Positions 39,061 to 47,205 of a stretch of 64,000 nt of DNA are shown here, one piece after another; positions within the stretch are counted from its first letter, which is position 1, and every line of letters begins with the position of its first letter. The stretch is from NCBI RefSeq assembly GCF_900106035.1, contig NZ_FNUC01000003.1:3031501-3095500 (forward strand). The letters run 5' to 3'. Source of the stretch: Jiangella alba (GTDB lineage: Bacteria; Actinomycetota; Actinomycetes; Jiangellales; Jiangellaceae). The notes under the pieces are model-generated. The model was not told the origin of the DNA, made no database searches, and was given only the letters and a program-made list of their open reading frames with translations. Position numbers and translations under genes: made by a program.

Positions 39061-40942
39061 GGCTGCCCGCCACCGCGGTGACGCCGTCGTAGCGCAGCCG
39101 CAGCATCATCCCCTGCTCGGCGTGCGGCAGGTTGTGGCAGTGATTCATCCAGACGCCCGGGTTGGCCGCCTCGAACGCGACGTCCCACACCTCGCCGGGC
39201 CGCACGTCGAAGGTGTCGACCCACAGCGGGCTGCCGGTCGCCGCCCGGCCGTCGCGGGCCAGCACCAGGACGCCGTGGCCGTGCAGGTGCCACGGGTGGG
39301 TCTCCAGGCTGCGGTTGACGACGGTGAAGCGGACGAGGTCGCCCTCGGCCACCAGCTGCTCCGGGATGGACGGGTGGCCGCGGCCGTTCACCGTCTGCGC
39401 GAACGCCGGACGGCCGTCGACCATCGCCGCGCCGCGGTCCAGCACCATGGTGAAGTGCCGGTCGTAGTCGGTGTCCAGCGTGAACGGGACGTCGTCCGGC
39501 CCGCCGTAGTGCAGCGGGTCCAGTTCCGGCCAGCCGCCGGTGTCGGGGACGTCGCCGTCGCCGCCCAGGCGCAGCCGCACCTCGCCGTCCACCGTCAGCG
39601 CCACCGGCCGGTCCGGCATCGCGAACGTGACGTCGTACCGGCCGCCCGCGGGCAGCCGCAGCGCCCGCTCGGACGCCTCGCCGGGGTCGTGCACGTCGCG
39701 CCCGTCCACCGCGGCCAGCCGGAACGCCGTCCCGGCCAGCCCGAACCGATGCGGCTCGGAGTCGGTGTTCAGCAGCCGCAGCCGCACCGACGCGCCCCGC
39801 GCGGCGTCCGGTGCGAGCACGCCGTCGTCGTCGCCGATGGCCAGCACGCCGTCGTAGGTGTGCACCGGCAGGACGAGGTCGACGTCGTCGGGCGTGGCGT
39901 CGCGCGGGGTGACGACCAGCGTGCCGAACAGGCCGCGGCGCACGCCGATGTGCGACACCTGGTGCGTGTGGTACCAGAACGTGCCGGCCTGGTCGGCCCG
40001 GAACCGGTAGCCGAACTCCGCACCGGCCGCGACGACGTCCTGCGTGGTGCCGGGCGCGCCGTCCTCGCCGCACGCGACGTCGTAGCCGTGCCAGTGGATC
40101 GTCACCCCGTCGTCGATGTCCTCGTTACGCAGCGTCACCTCGACGAGGTCGCCCTGCACGGCGGTCAGCGGCGGCCCGGGCAGCCGGCCGTCGAACGTCC
40201 ACGCGTCGATCTCCCGCCCCGACGTCAGCGCGACGGCCGAGCGCCGCGCCGTGACGCTGTAGGTCTGGACGGCGCCACCTGCGGCCGGCGTGGTGGGGCC
40301 GCGCAGGTCGGTGACGGGGGTGCCGTGCTCGGCCGGGTGGACGGCGGCCGCTCCCCCGCCCGCGTCGGCGGACGGCGCCCGGACGAACGCCAGCCCGATG
40401 CCGGCCGCTCCGGCGCCGGCGGCCGCGACGCCGAGGAACCGGCGCCGGGTCAGCGGCCCGCCGGCGGTCTGCCGTTCGGCGGGCGGCGGCGCCACCACCG
40501 CCTGCGCCGTCACCAGCACCGCGCCGGCCACGCCGGCCACCGCGAGTAGCGCGACACTCCACGTCAGCGGGTAGCCGCCGACGTACGTCACGACGAACCC
40601 GGCCAGCGCCGCGTAGCCCACCGCGAACAGCGACGTCACCGCCGCCGGCGGCAGGTCGCCGCCGCGCAGCAGCGGCCGTCCCGCCAGCACCGCCGCGGCC
40701 GCCACCGTCACGACCAGCAGCGGCACGCCCACCAGCACCTTCTCCTGGACGAACCACCAGCCGCGATCGGCCAGCACCGCCACCAGCGTCAGCCGCCCGG
40801 CGACGGCCAGGACGCCGCCCGCCGCCAGCCCCAGCGCCACCCGCGTCCGGCCGGCCGCCGCCACCGCGCCCGCGGCCAGCCAGAGCGCCGCCGTCAGGAC
40901 CGCGACGACGTGATCGAGGACGACCAGCTGGCCGGTGCTCAC
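39047..40942 (-). CDS. Membrane-anchored multicopper oxidase
   Basis: 631 residues. The N-terminal about 190 residues hold five or six transmembrane helices (for example VVLDHVVAVLTAALWLAAGAV). A Tat-like RRRFLG stretch leads into two cupredoxin domains. Copper ligands are present: HWHG, HTH, HPWHLHGH and the type-1/trinuclear HCHNLPHAEQGM motif near the end. This makes it a laccase-like or nitrite-reductase-like oxidase working outside the membrane, tied to it by its own helices. It follows the 41361 gene with a GTGA overlap. The fused membrane part is unusual for this family. Confidence 0.88.
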   Translation of the reverse strand: MSTGQLVVLDHVVAVLTAALWLAAGAVAAAGRTRVALGLAAGGVLAVAGRLTLVAVLADRGWWFVQEKVLVGVPLLVVTVAAAAVLAGRPLLRGGDLPPAAVTSLFAVGYAALAGFVVTYVGGYPLTWSVALLAVAGVAGAVLVTAQAVVAPPPAERQTAGGPLTRRRFLGVAAAGAGAAGIGLAFVRAPSADAGGGAAAVHPAEHGTPVTDLRGPTTPAAGGAVQTYSVTARRSAVALTSGREIDAWTFDGRLPGPPLTAVQGDLVEVTLRNEDIDDGVTIHWHGYDVACGEDGAPGTTQDVVAAGAEFGYRFRADQAGTFWYHTHQVSHIGVRRGLFGTLVVTPRDATPDDVDLVLPVHTYDGVLAIGDDDGVLAPDAARGASVRLRLLNTDSEPHRFGLAGTAFRLAAVDGRDVHDPGEASERALRLPAGGRYDVTFAMPDRPVALTVDGEVRLRLGGDGDVPDTGGWPELDPLHYGGPDDVPFTLDTDYDRHFTMVLDRGAAMVDGRPAFAQTVNGRGHPSIPEQLVAEGDLVRFTVVNRSLETHPWHLHGHGVLVLARDGRAATGSPLWVDTFDVRPGEVWDVAFEAANPGVWMNHCHNLPHAEQGMMLRLRYDGVTAVAGSHARH

Positions 40943-41361
40943 GCCGCGACGGGCGGCTGCTGGGTGGCCGCCGGGCGGCGCGCCTCGGCGAGCACGCGGG
41001 CGCTCAGACCCAGGATCGCCAGCCCGTTCAGGGCGTGCAGCCCGAACACCAGCGTGCCGGCGGTCGACGACGTGTCGCCGGAGTCGTTCAGCGCGTCCGC
41101 GAGCACCCGGATGAGGCTCTGCAGCAGCACCAGGCCGGCGATCCCGGCGGTCATGCCGATCAGCCGCCCGCCGACCTTGGCCACCGCCGCCATGATCGTA
41201 GCCAGCACCGCGAGCAGCAGGATCACCGTGCCGAGGATGGCGTGGGCGTCGAACGCCTCGTCGTTGGGCGCGGTGTCGAACGCGCCGACCGCCGCCAGAT
41301 AGAACTGCACCACGACCGCCGCGAGCACCAGCACCGCGAAGCCGAGGAAGACCTTCCGCAT
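40939..41361 (-). CDS. Four-helix membrane protein (DUF6220-like), cotranscribed with the multicopper oxidase
   Basis: 140 residues with four hydrophobic helices: FLGFAVLVLAAVVVQFYLA, AILGTVILLLAVLATIMA, GMTAGIAGLVLLQSLI and GLHALNGLAILGLSARVL. His residues in helices 2 and 4 (DAHAILG, FGLHALN) could bind heme. Its stop overlaps the GTG of the multicopper oxidase. It probably supplies a membrane partner or electron path for it. The family assignment is tentative. Confidence 0.75.
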   Translation of the reverse strand: MRKVFLGFAVLVLAAVVVQFYLAAVGAFDTAPNDEAFDAHAILGTVILLLAVLATIMAAVAKVGGRLIGMTAGIAGLVLLQSLIRVLADALNDSGDTSSTAGTLVFGLHALNGLAILGLSARVLAEARRPAATQQPPVAA

Positions 41362-41453
41362 GATCGCTCCCTCCGGGCCGGCGACGTCGCCGGACCTCGG
41401 GAGCGATCATTCGCCCGTGCGGGGGTGCGGGTCGTCCGCTCCGGAACGGCACC

Positions 41454-41475
41454 GACTACGCAGATCTGCGTACTC
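41454..41475. promoter_or_regulatory. Near-perfect palindrome upstream of the multicopper oxidase operon
   Basis: The 16-bp core TACGCAGATCTGCGTA is perfect and GA/TC extend it with one mismatched pair. It lies 93 bases before the 41361 start and 36 bases after the PPK2 gene. It looks like an operator, for example for a LuxR/NarL-type response regulator; assignment is a guess. Confidence 0.5.
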
Positions 41476-41511
41476 CGGCCGCCGCCGGCTACGCCCGCCG
41501 GCGTACGCGGG

Positions 41512-42354
41512 TCAGGACGCCGCGAGCCGCGCCTTCTCGGCCTCGACGTCGAAATCGGCCGGTGGCCAGCCCAGATCCAGCGCCTGCAGGTGCTCGATGA
41601 GCAACTGCGTGACCGCCAGGTTGCGGTACCACTTGCGGTCGGCCGGGACGACGTGCCAGGGCGCGGCGCCGGTGTTGCAGCGCTCGAGCGCGAGTTCGTA
41701 GGCCTGCTGGAAGTCGGGCCAGAGCTTGCGGTCGTCGATGTCGCCGGGGTTGTACTTCCAGTACTTCGCCGGGTTCTCCAGCCGCTCGGCCAGCCGGTCG
41801 CGCTGCTCGCCGGCGGAGATGTGCAGCATGACCTTGACGACGACGCAGCCGGACGCGGCCAGCTCGCCCTCGAAGTCGTTGATGGCGTCGTAGCGCGACT
41901 CGACGACGGCCGGGCGGGCCAGCTTGCGCACCCGCGCGGCCAGCACGTCCTCGTAGTGGCTGCGATCGAACACGCCGACCTGGCCGGCGTCGGGCAGCGC
42001 CTGGCGGATGCGCCAGAGGAAGCCGCGGCGCCGCTCGTCGGGCGTCGGCGCCTTGAACGCCCGGATGCTGACGCCCTGCGGGTCCATCAGCCCGACGGCG
42101 TGGCGCATGGTGCCGCCCTTGCCGGAGGTGTCCATGCCCTGCAGGACCAGCAGCAGCCGCTCCACGCCGCCGCTGCGGCCGGCCGCGAACAGCCGTTCCT
42201 GCAGGTCGGAGATGACCGGGCCGAGCTCTTGCAGCGCCGCCTGGCCGTCGGCCTTCCTGCCGTCGAAGCCCGGCGTGGCGCGGGGGTCGAGCGCCGAGAG
42301 GTCGACCGGCCCGGACGGGAGACGAAGGAGCGACGACCACGTCGGCTGAGTCAT
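41512..42354 (-). CDS. Polyphosphate kinase 2 family (polyphosphate:nucleotide phosphotransferase)
   Basis: 280 residues with the PPK2 signature: LQGMDTSGKGGTMRHAVGLMDPQGV (Walker A-like), APTPDERRRGFLWRI, and DRSHYEDVL. These enzymes transfer phosphate from polyphosphate to nucleotides (ADP or AMP class cannot be told). The ATG at 42354 gives the normal length. It diverges from the HelD-like gene; 44 bases separate their possible starts. Confidence 0.92.
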   Translation of the reverse strand: MTQPTWSSLLRLPSGPVDLSALDPRATPGFDGRKADGQAALQELGPVISDLQERLFAAGRSGGVERLLLVLQGMDTSGKGGTMRHAVGLMDPQGVSIRAFKAPTPDERRRGFLWRIRQALPDAGQVGVFDRSHYEDVLAARVRKLARPAVVESRYDAINDFEGELAASGCVVVKVMLHISAGEQRDRLAERLENPAKYWKYNPGDIDDRKLWPDFQQAYELALERCNTGAAPWHVVPADRKWYRNLAVTQLLIEHLQALDLGWPPADFDVEAEKARLAAS

Positions 42355-42392
42355 CGATTCAGCGTAACGGAGGGGGTCAGGGCGGGGGCCGC

Positions 42393-42424
42393 TACACTTG
42401 ACGATTCGGTCCGGTTGGACCGAA
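42393..42424 (+). promoter_or_regulatory. Promoter-like and perfect inverted repeat before the HelD-like gene
   Basis: A -10-like TACACT (42393-42398) is followed by the perfect 8-bp inverted repeat TTCGGTCC-GGTT-GGACCGAA (42405-42424). The repeat either serves as an operator or folds at the transcript 5' end. It lies inside the longest reading frame if the TTG at 42398 is used. Confidence 0.45.
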
Positions 42425-44707
42425 CGGCTTCGGAAAGGGAACGACATCGACGCCGAGAAGCACGACGCGGCCATCCGGCCGGCGGCCGGTCACGACGACG
42501 CCGTCGACGAGGAACAGCCGTACATCACCCACCTGTACGACCGGCTCGACGAGCTGAAGAAGCGGCTCACGGCGCGGCTGGCCACGCTGTACCGCGAGCA
42601 CGGCGGCACGCACGCGTCGGTGTGGGACCGCGAGGCGTTCGTCGCCCGCGACGTCGAGCGGCTGGAGCGGCTGGGGTCGGTCGACCGCGGGCTGTGCTTC
42701 GGCCGGCTCGACTTCCGCGACGGGCAGACGAGCTACATCGGCCGCATGGGGCTGACCGACGACGACTACGACCAGCTGCTGGTCGACTGGCGGGCGCCCG
42801 CGGCCGAGCCGTTCTACCGGGCCACGGCCGCCGACCCGGGCGAGCTGGTCCGGCGGCGGCACATCCAGACCAGGCTGCGCCGGGTGCTCGCCGTCGACGA
42901 CGAGGTGTTCGACCTCGCGGCGATGCCGTCCGGCGGCCAGGGCACGCTGCGCGGTGAGGCGGCGCTGCTGGCAGCGCTGACGGAGCACCGCACCGGCCGC
43001 ATGTCCGACATCGTCGCGACCATCCAGGCCGAGCAGGACCGCATCATCCGGTCGCCGCTGGGCGGCGTGCTGGTCGTGCAGGGCGGGCCGGGCACCGGCA
43101 AGACGGTCGCGGCGCTGCACCGCGCGGCGTACCTGCTCTACACCCACCGCGACCGCCTGGGCTCCAGCGGCGTGCTGGTGGTCGGGCCGAACCGCACGTT
43201 CCTGCACTACATCGACCAGGTCCTTCCGTCGCTGGGTGAGACCGGCGTCGTGCTGGCGACGGTCGGCGAGCTGGTGCCCGGCGTCGAGGCCGGCGGCGAC
43301 GACCCCGCCGACGTCGCCGTCGTCAAGGGCGACCCCCGCATGGCCACCGTCGTCGCCGTCGCCGTCCGCGACCGGCAGCGGCTGCTGCCCGGGCCGGTCG
43401 AGCTGAAGGTCGACCGCGTCGAGCTGACACTGGCGCCGTCGGCGGTCCGGGCGGCCCGCACCCGCGCCCGCCGCGCCCGCAAGCCGCACAACGTCGCCCG
43501 CCGGGTGTTCGTCCGCGAACTGCTGCACCACCTCGCCGACGAGCAGGCCCGGGTGCTGGGCGAGTCGCTGGACGACGACGACCTCGCCGAGATCCGCGCC
43601 GACCTCGCCGCCGAGCCCGCCGTCGCCGCCGTCATCGACGAGCTGTGGCCGGCGCTGACGCCCGAGCGCCTGCTGGGCGAGCTGTTCGCGTCGCCGTCGC
43701 TGCTGGCCTCGGCCGGCGCCGACCTGACGGCGGCCGAGCGGGCGCTGCTGGCGCGCGAGCCCGACCTGCCGTGGACGACGTCCGACGTGCCGCTGCTGGA
43801 CGAGGCCGCGGAGCTGCTCGGCGAACTGGACGACCCCGACGAGGCGGCCCGGCTGGCCCGGCAGCGCGAGGAGGCCGAGATCCAGTACGCCCGCGAGCTG
43901 CTGGACGAGCTGGAGCTGGAGATCCCGGTCGACCCGTCGCTGGTGGCGCAGCGGTACCGAGGGGCCGAGACCCGGCGCAGCGTCGCCGAACGGGCCGGGC
44001 TCGACCGCACGTGGGCGTTCGGGCACGTCATCGTCGACGAGGCGCAGGAGCTGTCGCCCATGGCGTGGCGCATGGTCATGCGCCGGGCGCCGGGCCGCTC
44101 GATGACCGTCGTCGGCGACATCGCGCAGACGGGGGCCGCGGCGGGCGCGCGGTCGTGGGCCGACGTGCTCGAGCCGCACGTGCCGGGCCGGTGGCGGCAG
44201 GAGACCCTGAGCGTCAACTACCGCACGCCGAGCGAGGTCATGGACCTCGCGGCCCGCGTGCTGCACACCATCGACCCCGCGCTCGAGCCACCCGCGTCGG
44301 TGCGCTCGACCGGCGAGCAGCCGCGCACGGTGCCGGTCTGGTCGTCGCTGGACCTCGTCGAGTCGCTGGTCACCGAAGTGTCGGCCGAGCTGGCCGCCGT
44401 CGGCTCCGGGCGACTGGCGGTGCTGGCGCCGGCGGCGCTGCTCGACGACGTGCACGGCGGGCTGGCCGCGGCGCTGCCGGTGCCGGTCTCGCGGGCGTCG
44501 ACGGCCGACGCGCTGGACGCGCCGGTGGCGGTGCTGACGGCCGGCCAGGCCAAGGGCCTCGAGTTCGACACCGTCGTGGTGGTCGAACCGGCCGAACTAC
44601 TGGCCGAGTCCGTCCGCGGCGCCACCGACCTCTACGTCGCCGTCACCCGGCCCACCCAGCGCCTGGTGCTGCTGCACGCCGAGCCGCTGCCGCCGATGCT
44701 CGCCTGA
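42398..44707 (+). CDS. HelD-like RNA polymerase recycling ATPase (UvrD/Rep-like)
   Basis: About 750-770 residues. After an N-terminal coiled coil (ITHLYDRLDELKKRL) it has Walker A GGPGTGKTVAALHR, Walker B VIVDEAQELSPM and late motifs TAGQAKGLEFDTVVVVEP and YVAVTRPTQRL, the order seen in HelD. Such proteins pull RNA polymerase off DNA, and actinobacterial HelR-type members protect it from rifamycins. The start is unclear: only TTG 42398 is a standard start in the first 50 codons; GGAAAGGGA before an ATC near 42450 hints at a rare start. The real N-terminus should lie just before EEQPYITHLY. Confidence 0.85.
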   Translation: MTIRSGWTERLRKGNDIDAEKHDAAIRPAAGHDDAVDEEQPYITHLYDRLDELKKRLTARLATLYREHGGTHASVWDREAFVARDVERLERLGSVDRGLCFGRLDFRDGQTSYIGRMGLTDDDYDQLLVDWRAPAAEPFYRATAADPGELVRRRHIQTRLRRVLAVDDEVFDLAAMPSGGQGTLRGEAALLAALTEHRTGRMSDIVATIQAEQDRIIRSPLGGVLVVQGGPGTGKTVAALHRAAYLLYTHRDRLGSSGVLVVGPNRTFLHYIDQVLPSLGETGVVLATVGELVPGVEAGGDDPADVAVVKGDPRMATVVAVAVRDRQRLLPGPVELKVDRVELTLAPSAVRAARTRARRARKPHNVARRVFVRELLHHLADEQARVLGESLDDDDLAEIRADLAAEPAVAAVIDELWPALTPERLLGELFASPSLLASAGADLTAAERALLAREPDLPWTTSDVPLLDEAAELLGELDDPDEAARLARQREEAEIQYARELLDELELEIPVDPSLVAQRYRGAETRRSVAERAGLDRTWAFGHVIVDEAQELSPMAWRMVMRRAPGRSMTVVGDIAQTGAAAGARSWADVLEPHVPGRWRQETLSVNYRTPSEVMDLAARVLHTIDPALEPPASVRSTGEQPRTVPVWSSLDLVESLVTEVSAELAAVGSGRLAVLAPAALLDDVHGGLAAALPVPVSRASTADALDAPVAVLTAGQAKGLEFDTVVVVEPAELLAESVRGATDLYVAVTRPTQRLVLLHAEPLPPMLA

Positions 44708-44733
44708 GCCCGCTCGGTGCTCCGCCCGGATCG

Positions 44734-44781
44734 ATGGTTGGCGGTTTGGTGGCGCCCTGGCACCACCAAACCGCCAACCAT
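44734..44781. terminator. Perfect 19-bp stem-loop between convergent genes
   Basis: ATGGTTGGCGGTTTGGTGG (44734-44752) pairs perfectly with 44763-44781; the loop is 10 bases. It lies between the convergent HelD-like and DJ-1 genes, so it can stop transcription from both sides. The perfect palindrome may also be a repeated extragenic element. Confidence 0.75.
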
Positions 44782-44797
44782 TCGCCGGTAGCAGGCG

Positions 44798-45358
44798 TCA
44801 GACCGGCGCGGCCTTGCGCAGCTGCTCCATGAACGCACCGAACCACTGCGGGTGGTCCGGCCACGCACGGCCGGTGACGAGGTTGCCGTCGACCACGCCG
44901 GCGCCGTCGACGAAGGTGCCGCCGGCGGTCTCGACGTCGACGGCGAGGGCCGGGTAGGCCGACGAGCGCCGTCCGGACAGGGTCTGAGCGGCCGCCAGCA
45001 GCAGCGGGCCGTGGCACAGGGCCGCCGTCGGCAGGCCGCCGTCCATGAAGTGCTTGACGATGCGCTGGGCGTCGGGGTCGTTGCGGATGTACTCGGGCGC
45101 CCGCCCGCCGGGGACGACCACGGCGACGTAGGCGGACGGATCGACGTCGGCGAACGCGACGTCGGCGGGCCAGCTGTGGCCGGGCTTCTCGGTGTACGTG
45201 TCGAACCCGTCGACGAAGTCGTGCACGACGAACTGCAGCTTCTTCACCGACGGCGCCGCGACGTCGACCTCGTAGCCCTCTTCGAGCAGCCGCTGGTAGG
45301 GGTAGAAGAACTCCAGATCCTCGGCCGCGTCACCGGTCAGGATGAGCACCTTGGGCAT
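44798..45358 (-). CDS. DJ-1/PfpI family protein
   Basis: 186 residues with the family core: VLILTGDAAEDLEFFYPYQ, VVVPGGRAPEYIRND and the nucleophile elbow TAALCHGPLLLAA with the reactive Cys in ALCHG. Members act as deglycases, proteases or stress chaperones; which is unknown. It stands alone, ending at the shared hairpin. Confidence 0.9.
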   Translation of the reverse strand: MPKVLILTGDAAEDLEFFYPYQRLLEEGYEVDVAAPSVKKLQFVVHDFVDGFDTYTEKPGHSWPADVAFADVDPSAYVAVVVPGGRAPEYIRNDPDAQRIVKHFMDGGLPTAALCHGPLLLAAAQTLSGRRSSAYPALAVDVETAGGTFVDGAGVVDGNLVTGRAWPDHPQWFGAFMEQLRKAAPV

Positions 45359-45421
45359 GGGCCGGACCTCCTCGTCGCGCTACGGACTGGGCACCTCGCC
45401 AGTCTCCACCCGCGCCGTCCG

Positions 45422-46462
45422 TCACCGCCAGGGCGGCCGGTGCGACGTGAGCGTGGCGGCGCCGTCGCGGCCCAGCACCGTCAGCCGGGACACCGCGCGG
45501 AAGTACTTCTTCCGGTAGCCGCCGGCCAGCAGCTCCGGCGTGAACAGGCGGTCCAGCGGCACGCCGCCGGCGACGACGGGCAGGTCACGGTCGTAGAGCC
45601 GGTCGGCCAGCACCACCAGCCGCAGCGCCGCCGACTGGTCGTCGACGGTGCGCACGCCGCGCAGATGCACCCGCCGCACGCCGTCGAGCAGTGGTCCGTA
45701 CCTGGACGGGTGGACGGTGGCCAGGTGCCCGGCCAGCGCGTCGAAGTCGTCGAGGGTGACGCCCTCCCCCGTCGCGCTGGCGGCGACCAGGTCGTCGGGC
45801 ACCGGCTCGGGCGCCGACGGCAGCCCGCGGTGGCGGTAGTCGTCGCCGTCGACCCGCACGACGGCGAACCGGGCGGCCAGCGCCTGGATCTCGCGCAGGA
45901 AGTCGGCCGCCGCGAACCGGCCCTCGCCGAGCTGGCCGGGCAGCGTGTTGCTGGTCGCGGCCACCCGGACGCCGCGCTCGGACAGCCGGCCGAGCAGCGT
46001 CGACACCAGCACGGTGTCGCCGGGATCGTCCAGCTCGAACTCGTCGACGCAGACCAGCCGGTGCGCGGACAGCGCCTCGACGGTCGCGGCGAAGCCGAGC
46101 GCGCCGGCGAGGTTGGTCAGCTCGACGAACGTGCAGAACAGCTTGCGCTCCGGCGGCACCGGCGCCGCGTGCCACAGCGACGCCAGCAGGTGCGTCTTGC
46201 CGACGCCGAAGCCGCCGTCGAGGTACAGCCCGCCGCCCTCGGGCGCGGCGGCGCGGCGGAACCACCCGCGGCGCCGTCCGCCGTCGCCCAGGGCCGCGGC
46301 GAAGGCCCGCGCCGCCGCGACCGCCTCGGCCTGGCTGGGGACGGCGGGGTCGGCGCGGTAGCCGTCGAATCCGACGTGACGGAACCGCGGCGGTGGCACC
46401 ATGTCCGTGACGAGCCGATCCGCCGGCACGTCCGGACGACGGTCGGCGAGACGGTCCGGCAT
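45422..46462 (-). CDS. zapE: Cell division ATPase ZapE/AFG1-like
   Basis: 346 residues, AFG1 family: Walker A GGFGVGKTHLLASLW, Walker B LVCVDEFELDDPGDT, sensor VRVAATSNTLP and late RRFDGVRRVHLRGV. In bacteria ZapE interacts with the division ring; in mitochondria the homologue is a membrane quality-control ATPase. The start at 46462 lies 24 bases from the divergent RibD-like gene, so their promoters overlap. Confidence 0.88.
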   Translation of the reverse strand: MPDRLADRRPDVPADRLVTDMVPPPRFRHVGFDGYRADPAVPSQAEAVAAARAFAAALGDGGRRRGWFRRAAAPEGGGLYLDGGFGVGKTHLLASLWHAAPVPPERKLFCTFVELTNLAGALGFAATVEALSAHRLVCVDEFELDDPGDTVLVSTLLGRLSERGVRVAATSNTLPGQLGEGRFAAADFLREIQALAARFAVVRVDGDDYRHRGLPSAPEPVPDDLVAASATGEGVTLDDFDALAGHLATVHPSRYGPLLDGVRRVHLRGVRTVDDQSAALRLVVLADRLYDRDLPVVAGGVPLDRLFTPELLAGGYRKKYFRAVSRLTVLGRDGAATLTSHRPPWR

Positions 46463-46486
46463 GGCAGCAATCGTAAGGTTCTCACC

Positions 46487-47173
46487 GTGCAGCAGCTCTA
46501 TCCGCCCGGCGGCGCCGCCGACCTCGACGCCGCGTACGCCTACCCGCCGCTGTCCGGCGGCGTCACCTGGCTGCGGGCGAACATGGTGACCAGCCTCGAC
46601 GGCGCCGCGCAGGGCCCCGACGGACGGTCGGCGACGGTGTCCAGCCCGCCCGACCGCGTCGTGCTGGCGCTGCTGCGGCGGCTGGCCGACGTCGTCCTGG
46701 CCGGAGCCGGCACCGTCCGCGCGGAGCACTACGGCCCGGTCGACCGGCCCATCGCGGTCGCCAGCCGCACCCTCGACCTCGACCCGTCGGCGCCGCTGTT
46801 CGCCGCGGCCGAGCACCGGACCATCGTGCTGACCTGCGCGTCCGCGCCGCCCGACCGGCTCGCGGCGCTCCGCGAGGTCGCCGACGTCGTCGTCGCGGGC
46901 GAGGCGTCGCTGGACGTCCCCGCCGCCGTGCGGGCGCTGGCCGAGCGCGGCCTCACCCGCATCCTGTGCGAGGGCGGGCCGCACCTGCTGGCCGCCATCG
47001 TCGCGGCCGGCGCGCTGGACGAGCTCTGCTACACGCTGACGCCGTCGATGGTCGGCGGGCGGTCGCACCGCCTGCTCGAGGCGCCGTCGTCGCTGCACAG
47101 CGACTGGTCGCTCGGGCACCTCATCGAGGACGACGGCACTCTGCTGATGCGCTGGGTGGCGCGCCGGTCCTGA
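46487..47173 (+). CDS. Pyrimidine reductase / RibD C-terminal domain protein
   Basis: 228 residues: RANMVTSLDGAAQGPDGRSA, VLAGAGTVRAEHYGP, and GLTRILCEGGPHLLAA with LCYTLTPSMVGGR, all RibD_C/DHFR-like motifs including the CEGG substrate loop. It could be a stand-alone 5-amino-6-ribosylaminouracil phosphate reductase, or a paralogue with another substrate. GTG start, probably leaderless, divergent from zapE. Confidence 0.82.
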   Translation: MQQLYPPGGAADLDAAYAYPPLSGGVTWLRANMVTSLDGAAQGPDGRSATVSSPPDRVVLALLRRLADVVLAGAGTVRAEHYGPVDRPIAVASRTLDLDPSAPLFAAAEHRTIVLTCASAPPDRLAALREVADVVVAGEASLDVPAAVRALAERGLTRILCEGGPHLLAAIVAAGALDELCYTLTPSMVGGRSHRLLEAPSSLHSDWSLGHLIEDDGTLLMRWVARRS

Positions 47174-47205
47174 CCGTTGTCGGCCCGGTGGTACACACTG
47201 GGGCC

